From: SIG588 sp045597045
GTDB taxonomy: Bacteria > Bacillota > Clostridia > Oscillospirales > Acutalibacteraceae
Direction of reading: 5' to 3'
Assembly (NCBI GenBank): GCA_045597045.1
Contig: JAZODN010000063.1
Location: 1 to 8,287, forward strand
DNA: 8,287 nt
The notes under the pieces are model-generated. The model was not told the origin of the DNA, searched no databases, and worked only from the letters and a program-made list of their open reading frames with translations. Both the position numbers and the translations under genes were made by a program. Positions 1 through 4,787 of the stretch are shown here, in pieces (position 1 is the first letter of the stretch; every line of letters begins with the position of its first letter).

Positions 1-1062
1 CGTATTTTCGATGCGTTGAACGATATCCGCAATTTGGAAACTTCTATTAAAGCGGCTCGCGCGGAAGCCGGTGCTCACGTGCAGGTGGCGATGTCCTACA
101 CCGTCAGTCCTGTGCACGATATTGAGTATTTCGTGCGCTACGCAAAGGAACTTGAAAACACCGGTGCCGATTCCATCTGCATCAAGGATATGGCCGGTCT
201 TTTGACGCCGTATGCCACCTATGATCTGGTGAAGGCGTTGAAGGAGACAATTGCCATTCCCGTGCAGGTGCACTCGCACTTTACGGCAGGCTTGGCCGAT
301 ATGGTTTTGATGAAAGCGGTGGAGGCCGGTGCCGACGTGATCGATACGGCGCTTTCGCCGTTGGCGCTTGGCACCTCGCATCCTGCGACCGAGTCCATGG
401 TAGCGGCGCTGCAAAACACGCCGTATGATACCGGTCTTGATCTGGTACAGTTGAATGACGTGGCGGCAGATTTTGAGCCGCTGCGCTTGAAGTATTTGGA
501 AAGCGGTCTGCTTAGCTCCAAGATTATGAAAGCGGATGTCAATGCGCTGATCTATCAGGTGCCGGGCGGCATGCTTTCGAATCTGCTCAGCCAGCTGAAA
601 CAGGCAGGAAAAGAAGATAAACTGGACGAGGTGTTGGCCGAAGTGCCGCGCGTGCGTGCAGATGCCGGCTATCCGCCCCTTGTTACCCCGTCTTCGCAGA
701 TCGTGGGTACGCAGGCGGTGTATAACGTGATTATGGGTGAGCGTTATAAGATGGTCACCAAGGAATTCCGCGGCTTGGTGCGCGGTGAATACGGCAAACC
801 GCCGGTGGAGATCGATGCGGAGTTCCGCAAAAAGATCATCGGCGATGAAGAGCCGATCGATTGCCGCCCTGCGGATCTTTTGAAGCCCGAATTGGATGAA
901 ATGCGTTCTAAAATGGCGCAGTGGTACGAACAGGAAGAAGACGTGCTCACCTTTGCCCAGTTTGGCAACGTTGCAGAAAAATTCTTCGAAAAGCGCCGCA
1001 ATGCCAAGTACGGTATTGATGGTAAGCACGCGGATGAAGCGCAGCAAGTGCATCCCGTGTAA
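1..1062 (+). CDS. oadA: Oxaloacetate decarboxylase alpha / pyruvate carboxylase subunit B, 3' part (5' truncated by window edge)
   Basis: This is the C-terminal 353 residues of a biotin-dependent carboxyltransferase. It moves the carboxyl group between oxaloacetate (or pyruvate) and a biotin carrier in the cytoplasm. The reading frame is open from base 1 and begins with RIFDALND, a signature that lies roughly 90-100 residues into full-length OadA, so the missing start is outside the window. Visible family marks are CIKDMAG (the active-site lysine region), VQVHSHFTAG (the His-x-His metal ligands), DTALSPLALGTSHPATE, and the PYC_OADA conserved domain with YQVPGGMLSNL and TPSSQIVGTQAVYNVI. The protein ends at KHADEAQQVHPV, with no Pro/Ala linker and no biotin attachment motif (AMKM), so the biotin carrier must be a separate polypeptide. 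A terminator follows directly. It could serve either a sodium-pumping decarboxylase or a split pyruvate carboxylase; the upstream genes would decide. The family assignment is very secure. Confidence 0.93.
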   Translation, partial: RIFDALNDIRNLETSIKAARAEAGAHVQVAMSYTVSPVHDIEYFVRYAKELENTGADSICIKDMAGLLTPYATYDLVKALKETIAIPVQVHSHFTAGLADMVLMKAVEAGADVIDTALSPLALGTSHPATESMVAALQNTPYDTGLDLVQLNDVAADFEPLRLKYLESGLLSSKIMKADVNALIYQVPGGMLSNLLSQLKQAGKEDKLDEVLAEVPRVRADAGYPPLVTPSSQIVGTQAVYNVIMGERYKMVTKEFRGLVRGEYGKPPVEIDAEFRKKIIGDEEPIDCRPADLLKPELDEMRSKMAQWYEQEEDVLTFAQFGNVAEKFFEKRRNAKYGIDGKHADEAQQVHPV

Positions 1063-1073
1063 TGCGTGGTTTT

Positions 1074-1108
1074 AAAAATGTCGTCCACCGCAGTGGGCGA
1101 CATTTTTT
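1074..1108 (+). terminator. Rho-independent terminator after oadA
   Basis: Bases 1074-1088 pair with 1093-1107 around the loop CGCA, giving a stem of about 15 bp with one G-T wobble (core TGTCGTCCAC / GTGGGCGACA). A run of six T follows at 1103-1108. It starts 12 bases after the oadA stop. The A-run on the left flank makes it potentially bidirectional. Its T-run ends only four bases before the ribosome binding site of azlC, so it fills nearly the whole gap between the two genes. Confidence 0.9.
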
Positions 1109-1126
1109 GTGAAAGGTGGGGAAGAG

Positions 1127-1837
1127 ATGCCCGAAGATCGCGTTACCCTTCGCCGCGGCATGCGTGACGGTATTCCGATCGCTCTCGGCTATTTTGCGGT
1201 ATCGTTTGCGTTGGGGATTACGGCACACAATGCCGGTCTTTCTGCTTTAGAGGCCACGCTGGCCAGTCTTTTGTGCAATGCCTCGGCCGGGGAGTATGCC
1301 GCCTTCACCGTGATCGCTGCAAACGGTGCGTATTGGGAAATGGCACTGATGATGTTAGTGGCCAACGCACGCTATTTTTTGATGTCCTGTGCACTCAGTC
1401 AGTGTTTGCCGGCCGACACGCCGCTTCACTGCCGACTGTTTGTGGCGTTTGATGTTACCGACGAAATTTTCGGCATTGCCGTGGCGGCAGGCGACCGCCT
1501 TCGGCCGTGTTATCTTTACGGTGCGATGGCGGTGGCGATCCCCGGTTGGGCGGGCGGTACCTGCCTTGGGGTGCTGATGGGCACGCTGCTGCCGGTGCAT
1601 GTGGTGCGTGCGCTCAGCGTGGGGCTTTACGGCATGTTTTTGGCCATTATTATTCCGCCGGCGCGTAAAAATCGCGTGGTAGCCGGCGTGGTAGCCGCCT
1701 CTATGGCGGTGTCTTGGGCAGCGGCGTTTTTGCCGTTTTTGTCCGAAGGTATGCGTGTGATCCTGCTCACCTTGTTGATCTCTGCAGTGGCGGCGGTTCT
1801 TTTTCCCGTGAAGGACGAGAAGGAGGCGGCGGCATGA
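1127..1837 (+). CDS. azlC: AzlC family branched-chain amino acid exporter, large subunit
   Basis: This is a 236-residue inner-membrane protein, the usual AzlC length. Together with AzlD it exports branched-chain amino acids and, in Bacillus, their toxic analogue azaleucine. The N-terminal signature GMRDGIPIALGYFAVSFALG is typical of AzlC, as are the motifs NASAGEYAAF and VANARYFLMSCAL. About six or seven hydrophobic segments can be picked out. I chose the ATG at 1127 because the Shine-Dalgarno AAAGGTGGGG lies 5-6 bases upstream. A GTG at 1109 is in frame but sits against the T-run of the preceding terminator and would swallow the ribosome binding site. The stop codon overlaps the azlD start as ATGA. 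No promoter is evident between the terminator and the gene, so expression may come from read-through or from a promoter inside the end of oadA. Confidence 0.93.
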   Translation: MPEDRVTLRRGMRDGIPIALGYFAVSFALGITAHNAGLSALEATLASLLCNASAGEYAAFTVIAANGAYWEMALMMLVANARYFLMSCALSQCLPADTPLHCRLFVAFDVTDEIFGIAVAAGDRLRPCYLYGAMAVAIPGWAGGTCLGVLMGTLLPVHVVRALSVGLYGMFLAIIIPPARKNRVVAGVVAASMAVSWAAAFLPFLSEGMRVILLTLLISAVAAVLFPVKDEKEAAA

Positions 1838-2136
1838 ACATTTGGGTATATTTGGCGGTGATGGCAGGCACAATATATGGGATTCGTGCGCTGCCCCTTC
1901 TGCTGCTTCGCCGCCGTATTGAAAGTCGCTTTGTCCGTTCGTTTCTTTATTACGTACCCTACGTGTCCTTGGCGGTGATGACCTTTCCGGCCATTCTTTC
2001 CGCAACGGGCAGCGTGTGGTCGGCGTGGGCGGCACTTGTTGTCGGTATATTACTCGCATGGGGCGGCACCGGTTTGCTTACGGTGTCGGTCTCGGCGTGC
2101 GTGGTTGTGTTAGTGTTGGAGATGTTTCTATGCTAA
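1834..2136 (+). CDS. azlD: AzlD family branched-chain amino acid exporter, small subunit
   Basis: This is a 100-residue, very hydrophobic protein, the normal AzlD size, and the partner of AzlC in a two-subunit amino acid exporter. Family marks are the short N-terminal membrane segment followed by YGIRALPLLLLRRR, then RSFLYYVPYVSLAVMTFPAIL, and two further hydrophobic stretches (about 62-77 and 80-98). The ATG at 1834 overlaps the azlC stop by four bases. It is preceded by AGGAGG at 1821-1826, seven bases away, so the two subunits are translationally coupled. Its last seven bases overlap the next gene. The charged LRRRIESR cluster probably lies on the cytoplasmic side (inference). Confidence 0.9.
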   Translation: MNIWVYLAVMAGTIYGIRALPLLLLRRRIESRFVRSFLYYVPYVSLAVMTFPAILSATGSVWSAWAALVVGILLAWGGTGLLTVSVSACVVVLVLEMFLC

Positions 2137-2450
2137 AAAAAGAGAATACCTTCACGCGTATTTATGAGGTAGTGCGCTGCATCCCTCGCGGTAAAGTGGC
2201 CACCTACGGGCAGGTAGCCATGCTGGCAGGAAATCCGCATTGGTCGCAGGTGGTGGGATATGCACTGCACGTGAATCCCGACCCGTCGACCATTCCGTGC
2301 TACCGTGTGGTTAACCGCTTCGGTGAGGTGTCGCGCGCCTTTGCCTTCGGCGGCGAAAACGAGCAGGTGCGATTGCTGAAGGAAGACGGCGTGAAATTTA
2401 CACCCGACGGTCGGGTGGATCTTGCGCGGTATTTGTGGCAACCGGAATAA
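2130..2450 (+). CDS. MGMT-family protein (small O6-alkylguanine-DNA alkyltransferase-like)
   Basis: This 106-residue protein consists only of the C-terminal DNA-binding domain of the methylated-DNA cysteine methyltransferase family, with no N-terminal RNase H-like domain. It binds alkylated DNA and may transfer the alkyl group to its own cysteine. Visible are the helix-turn-helix segment IPRGKVATYGQVAMLAG (19-35) and the reactive-site segment IPCYRVVNRFGEV (55-67). Cys57 is present, which argues against the tryptophan-carrying alkyltransferase-like (ATL) type. The usual PCHRV is PCYRV here (Tyr58 for His), and the position of the DNA-flipping arginine in VGxAMRxNP is His47 (VGYALHVNP). These changes suggest a small Firmicutes subfamily whose activity cannot be assumed. 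The start ATG at 2130 has TTGGAG at 2116-2121 and overlaps the azlD end by seven bases, so it belongs to the azl transcription unit. Confidence 0.88.
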   Translation: MLKKENTFTRIYEVVRCIPRGKVATYGQVAMLAGNPHWSQVVGYALHVNPDPSTIPCYRVVNRFGEVSRAFAFGGENEQVRLLKEDGVKFTPDGRVDLARYLWQPE

Positions 2451-2463
2451 TGCGGGTTGGCAT

Positions 2464-2501
2464 AAAATGTGGGACTGTCATCTGACAGTCCCACATTTTT
2501 T
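2464..2501 (+). terminator. Strong Rho-independent terminator between convergent genes
   Basis: Bases 2464-2479 form a perfect 16-bp stem with 2484-2499 around a loop of four (ATCT). The core is ATGTGGGACTGTC / GACAGTCCCACAT, followed by T at 2496-2501. The left flank has four A residues, so the hairpin can also stop transcription from the minus strand. It ends the azlC-azlD-MGMT unit and lies between it and the converging HAD gene. Confidence 0.93.
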
Positions 2502-2537
2502 ATCAGTACTTCCGGTCGACTTTGCCGGTCTATTTCG

Positions 2538-3233
2538 TCATGTCCCGAATATTGTTTTGAGCAACGGCGGCAATTGAGCGAGCGCCTTTACGGTGTAATC
2601 TGCCGGAATATCCTTTCGTGGCGGTGTGCCGTGCGGATTGAACCAACAGGTGAGAATGCCGGCGTTGCGCCCACCTTGGATATCTGACGTCAAACTATCG
2701 CCCACGATGACGGTGCGCTCGCGGTCAAGGTGGGGGAGTGCGGCGAAACAACGGTCAAAAAAAGCTTTGGCCGGCTTGTTGATGCCAACGCGCTGCGAAA
2801 TGAAAATTTGTTCAAAATAGGGGGCGATACCGGCACTTTCAATGCGTTTGTCCTGCACCGAGGCGGTACCGTTTGAAACCAGACACAGCGTGTAGTGAGG
2901 AGCCAGCGCTTCCAGCGTTTCCACCGCCCCATCGATAAACCAGTGCCCTTCGGAGAGGTTGGCTTCATAAATGTGCCACGCTTCCTCGGCCGGAAACGCA
3001 ACGCCGAGCTCGTCGAACAATTGCGCAAACCGTCCTGTTAACACCTCATAACGGGTGAGTTCACCTTTCTCGAGTCGTTTCCAATGGGCATCGTTAATGA
3101 CGCTGTAACGCGCGGCTGCTTCGTCGGTCGCAGGGGCACCGACAGCTGCCAGCGTTTTGCGAATAGCCACGGCTTCAGCTTTATGAAAATCCAACAACGT
3201 GTCGTCCAAATCAAACAAAACGGCAGGTCGCAC
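2538..3233 (-). CDS. yjjG: HAD-superfamily hydrolase, YjjG-type pyrimidine nucleotidase
   Basis: This is a 231-residue cytoplasmic phosphatase of the haloacid dehalogenase superfamily. All four HAD motifs are visible: motif I VLFDLDDTLLD with nucleophile Asp8 and Asp10, motif II LVSNGT with Ser120, motif III Lys153 in INKPAKAFFD, and motif IV IVGDSLTSDIQGG with Asp179 and Asp184. The GDSLTSDIxGG..AG.....WFNP pattern and the helical cap between motifs I and II match the YjjG/YfnB group. Those enzymes dephosphorylate nucleoside monophosphates, including non-canonical pyrimidines, as housecleaning. I chose the GTG start at 3233 because TAGGAG (minus strand, 3241-3246) sits seven bases upstream. 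The longer in-frame ATG at 3293 would lie in the promoter and add 20 unrelated residues. It converges on the MGMT gene and diverges from the hydrogenase operon. Exact substrate is inferred from family only. Confidence 0.88.
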   Translation of the reverse strand: MRPAVLFDLDDTLLDFHKAEAVAIRKTLAAVGAPATDEAAARYSVINDAHWKRLEKGELTRYEVLTGRFAQLFDELGVAFPAEEAWHIYEANLSEGHWFIDGAVETLEALAPHYTLCLVSNGTASVQDKRIESAGIAPYFEQIFISQRVGINKPAKAFFDRCFAALPHLDRERTVIVGDSLTSDIQGGRNAGILTCWFNPHGTPPRKDIPADYTVKALAQLPPLLKTIFGT

Positions 3234-3264
3234 GGTATCACTCCTATCGGGAAAATATACGATT

Positions 3265-3293
3265 AGTATACGACATTTCCCGACAAAAAGCAA
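3265..3293 (-). promoter_or_regulatory. Sigma-A type promoter for the HAD gene
   Basis: On the minus strand there is a -35 box TTGCTT (3288-3293), a 17-bp spacer and a -10 box TATACT (3265-3270), close to the vegetative consensus TTGACA-17-TATAAT. Transcription would start near 3258, about 25 bases before the GTG start codon. The -10 region lies inside an inverted repeat CGGGAAA (3248-3254) / TTTCCCG (3276-3282). Confidence 0.7.
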
Positions 3294-3312
3294 CCGTTGG
3301 TGTGAGAATGGT

Positions 3313-3363
3313 AAAAAACGGGGAAAAAGGCCAAAAAAACCTTGAAAAAACGCGGATTTTTTT
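3313..3363. other. Helically phased A-tracts (predicted curved DNA)
   Basis: Four A-tracts occur at 3313-3318 (A6), 3324-3328 (A5), 3333-3339 (A7) and 3345-3350 (A6). Their centres are about 10.5, 10 and 11.5 bp apart, which is the helical repeat, and a T7 tract follows at 3357-3363. In-phase A-tracts of this length bend DNA intrinsically. They lie 35-85 bp upstream of the -10 box of the hydrogenase operon, where curvature or an UP-element can help RNA polymerase or place an activator (inference). Confidence 0.7.
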
Positions 3364-3394
3364 CGGTTTAACTATAGCATATTTTAAAAACATA

Positions 3395-3403
3395 TGTTAT
3401 AAT
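3395..3403 (+). promoter_or_regulatory. Extended -10 promoter of the hydrogenase operon
   Basis: TGTTATAAT at 3395-3403 is a perfect extended -10 element (TG-N-TATAAT). No good -35 box lies 16-18 bp upstream (TAGCAT at 3375-3380 is poor), which is common for extended -10 promoters or for promoters needing an activator. Transcription would start near 3410, leaving a leader of about 60 bases before hydC. Two tandem copies of ATGTTATA (3394-3401 and 3402-3409) cover the box, and a palindrome AACATATGTT (3389-3398) overlaps its upstream edge. These are candidate regulator contacts. Confidence 0.7.
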
Positions 3404-3414
3404 GTTATACAATG

Positions 3415-3445
3415 GTGTGTAATGGGCGTATTGCGCGTTGCACAC
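3415..3445 (+). promoter_or_regulatory. Predicted 5'-leader stem-loop of the hydrogenase operon mRNA
   Basis: Bases 3415-3428 pair with 3432-3445 over 14 positions, with one G-G mismatch and three G-U wobbles, around the loop UAU. The hairpin would begin about five bases from the predicted RNA 5' end and finish 10 bases before the AAGGAGG of hydC, so it leaves the ribosome site free. It has no T-run and is not a terminator. A 5'-terminal stem of this kind can protect mRNA from decay (general knowledge); its role here is an inference. Confidence 0.45.
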
Positions 3446-3471
3446 GGAAACAAATAAGGAGGATTCGGTTC

Positions 3472-3969
3472 ATGCAAAAGAAAATCAGTAAGCTTCCCTT
3501 TAACGGGACTGCAGAACAGGAAGCTCGCCTGCAAAAAGTGATCGCGGAAAACCGTCACGACAAAAGTCGTTTGATGGCGGTCATGCAGGAGGCGCAGGGG
3601 ATCTATGGCTATTTGCCCTATGAGGTACAGCAGATGATCGCCGAGGGTATGGACGTTCCCATGGAGAAGGTCTACGGCGTGGCTACTTTCTACGCACAGT
3701 TTGCACTGTCTCCCAAGGGTAAGTACGACATCTCGGTTTGTCTGGGTACCGCTTGCTTTGTCAAGGGTGCAGGTGACCTGATGGATAAGCTCAGCGAACT
3801 GCTCGGTATCGGTGCGGATGAGTGCACGGAGGACGGTAAGTTCTCGCTGACGGCTTGCCGCTGCATCGGTGCGTGCGGTTTGGCACCGGTCCTTACGGTG
3901 AATGAAGAAGTGTACGGTCGTTTGACGGTGAAGGATATTCCCGACATTCTGGCGAAGTACAAGGACTAA
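3472..3969 (+). CDS. hydC: NAD-linked [FeFe]-hydrogenase gamma subunit, NuoE-like [2Fe-2S] protein (HydC)
   Basis: This 165-residue protein has the NuoE / 24-kDa complex I fold: an N-terminal helical bundle (about 14-75, with SRLMAVMQEAQGIYGYLP and VYGVATFYAQF) and a thioredoxin-like domain. The latter binds one [2Fe-2S] cluster through Cys90, Cys95, Cys131 and Cys135 (CLGTAC ... CIGAC). It matches HydC/HndA of NADH- and ferredoxin-coupled [FeFe]-hydrogenases, where it helps carry electrons near the NADH site of HydB. The start is the ATG at 3472, with AAGGAGG at 3456-3462. In-frame upstream codons back to 3412 lie in the leader and are not translated in my reading. It opens the operon; its natural partner hydB begins at 8117, about 4.1 kb downstream, with seven genes in between. 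A NuoE of a formate dehydrogenase complex is the alternative, but the context favours hydrogenase. Confidence 0.9.
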   Translation: MQKKISKLPFNGTAEQEARLQKVIAENRHDKSRLMAVMQEAQGIYGYLPYEVQQMIAEGMDVPMEKVYGVATFYAQFALSPKGKYDISVCLGTACFVKGAGDLMDKLSELLGIGADECTEDGKFSLTACRCIGACGLAPVLTVNEEVYGRLTVKDIPDILAKYKD

Positions 3970-3994
3970 AATCTGCTTTTTAGAGGGATTGTCG

Positions 3995-4348
3995 ATGAAA
4001 ATCCGTACCATGAAAGAACTGCTGGATGCCGAAGTGATCTGCGGCGAAGCCGGGCTTGAGAACCACGTGTACTCTGCCTGCGGCAGTGATATGATGAGCG
4101 ATGTACTGGCGTATGTAAAAGATCAAGCGGTGTTGATGACCGGCTTGGTCAACTCTCAAGTGATCCGCACGGCAGAGATGATGGATATGCATTGTATCGT
4201 ATTCGTCCGATCCAAACGGCCGACGGCAGAGATGATCGAACTCGCGAAAGAAAGCGGCGTAGTCATCCTCTGCACGACAAAGCGGATGTATGAGGCGTGC
4301 GGTATTCTCTACAGCAACGGCCTTGTGGGAAACAAGGTGCGCGCATGA
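3995..4348 (+). CDS. DRTGG-domain protein (first copy)
   Basis: This 117-residue soluble protein consists of a single DRTGG-type domain, a fold of unknown biochemical role also found next to CBS domains and in phosphotransacetylase-related and HPr kinase-related proteins. Visible landmarks are MKELLDAEVICGEAGLEN (7-24), the core SDVLAYVKDQAVLMTGLVNS (35-54), IRTAEMMDMHCIVFVRSKRP (57-76) and the C-terminal MYEACGILYSNGL (98-110). No catalytic residues or membrane segment can be assigned. The ATG at 3995 follows AGAGGG (3982-3987) at seven bases; a TTG six bases earlier is a weaker choice. It lies 25 bases after hydC, and its stop overlaps the next start as ATGA. Such proteins recur beside hydrogenase-linked kinases in Clostridia (from memory), which suggests a ligand-binding or regulatory job. 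Confidence 0.8.
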   Translation: MKIRTMKELLDAEVICGEAGLENHVYSACGSDMMSDVLAYVKDQAVLMTGLVNSQVIRTAEMMDMHCIVFVRSKRPTAEMIELAKESGVVILCTTKRMYEACGILYSNGLVGNKVRA

Positions 4349-4767
4349 GTGAACAATTGACGTTCCACTTCGACGTGGATGGCGATAACTTCACCTCGGC
4401 AGGCCAGGCTTCGGTTATAATGAAGAAGAACCTGCGACAGCTCGGTATCTCTCCCGATACCATTCGCCGCGTGTCGATCGCAATGTACGAAGGCGAGATC
4501 AATATGGTGATCCACGCCGGCGGCGGTGTGGCCGATGTGACGGTGGATGAAAAGGGTGTTGAGATCGTGCTGGAGGATCAAGGGCCCGGCATCAAGGATA
4601 TTGAACAGGCGATGCAGGAGGGGTTCTCCACCGCGCCCGACAATATTCGTTCACTCGGTTTCGGTGCCGGTATGGGTTTGCCGAACATGAAGCGATATAC
4701 CGACAAGATGGAGATCGAATCCACTCCCGGTGTGGGAACCCGTATTACCATGCGGGTAAATTTCTAA
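4345..4767 (+). CDS. RsbW/SpoIIAB-like ATP-binding protein (anti-sigma-factor type Ser/Thr kinase fold)
   Basis: This 140-residue protein is a stand-alone GHKL ATP-binding domain. The N-box is visible as MYEGEINMVIHA (48-59, with Glu49, Asn53 and His57), the G1 box as EDQGPGI (77-83) and the G2 box as GFGAGMGLPNM (105-115), ending in a typical GTRITMRV strand. This arrangement is that of the RsbW/SpoIIAB/RsbT family, cytoplasmic Ser/Thr kinases that phosphorylate STAS-domain partners and often bind sigma factors. No STAS protein and no sigma factor are encoded in the window, so its target is unknown. The ATG at 4345 overlaps the preceding stop (ATGA). The gene is 20 bases upstream of the hydrogenase-like sensor, which suggests it acts on or with that protein (inference). 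The fold is secure; kinase activity is not shown. Confidence 0.87.
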   Translation: MSEQLTFHFDVDGDNFTSAGQASVIMKKNLRQLGISPDTIRRVSIAMYEGEINMVIHAGGGVADVTVDEKGVEIVLEDQGPGIKDIEQAMQEGFSTAPDNIRSLGFGAGMGLPNMKRYTDKMEIESTPGVGTRITMRVNF

Positions 4768-4787
4768 GAGCAAGGCGGTGACGGCAA

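Noticed and set aside
1355..2059. Minus-strand open frame across azlC and azlD (234 codons)
   Set aside because: The product is extremely rich in His and Arg, no domain is visible, and the plus strand encodes two standard exporter subunits.
2511..2530. Repeated CCGGTC/GCCGGTC next to the convergent terminator
   Set aside because: The copies are six bases in the same orientation and 17 nt long in total; this is too short to call a repeat element or attachment site.
3389..3412. Rex (NADH-sensing repressor) operator at the hydrogenase promoter
   Set aside because: Biologically attractive, but the best alignments to TTGTTAA-N4-TTAACAA match only about 9 of 14 positions. I keep the repeats as a finding and do not call a Rex site.
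3234..3471. Riboswitch or small RNA gene in the 238-bp divergent region
   Set aside because: I see promoters, A-tracts and one simple leader hairpin, but no multi-helix conserved riboswitch pattern and no terminator that would close a separate RNA.
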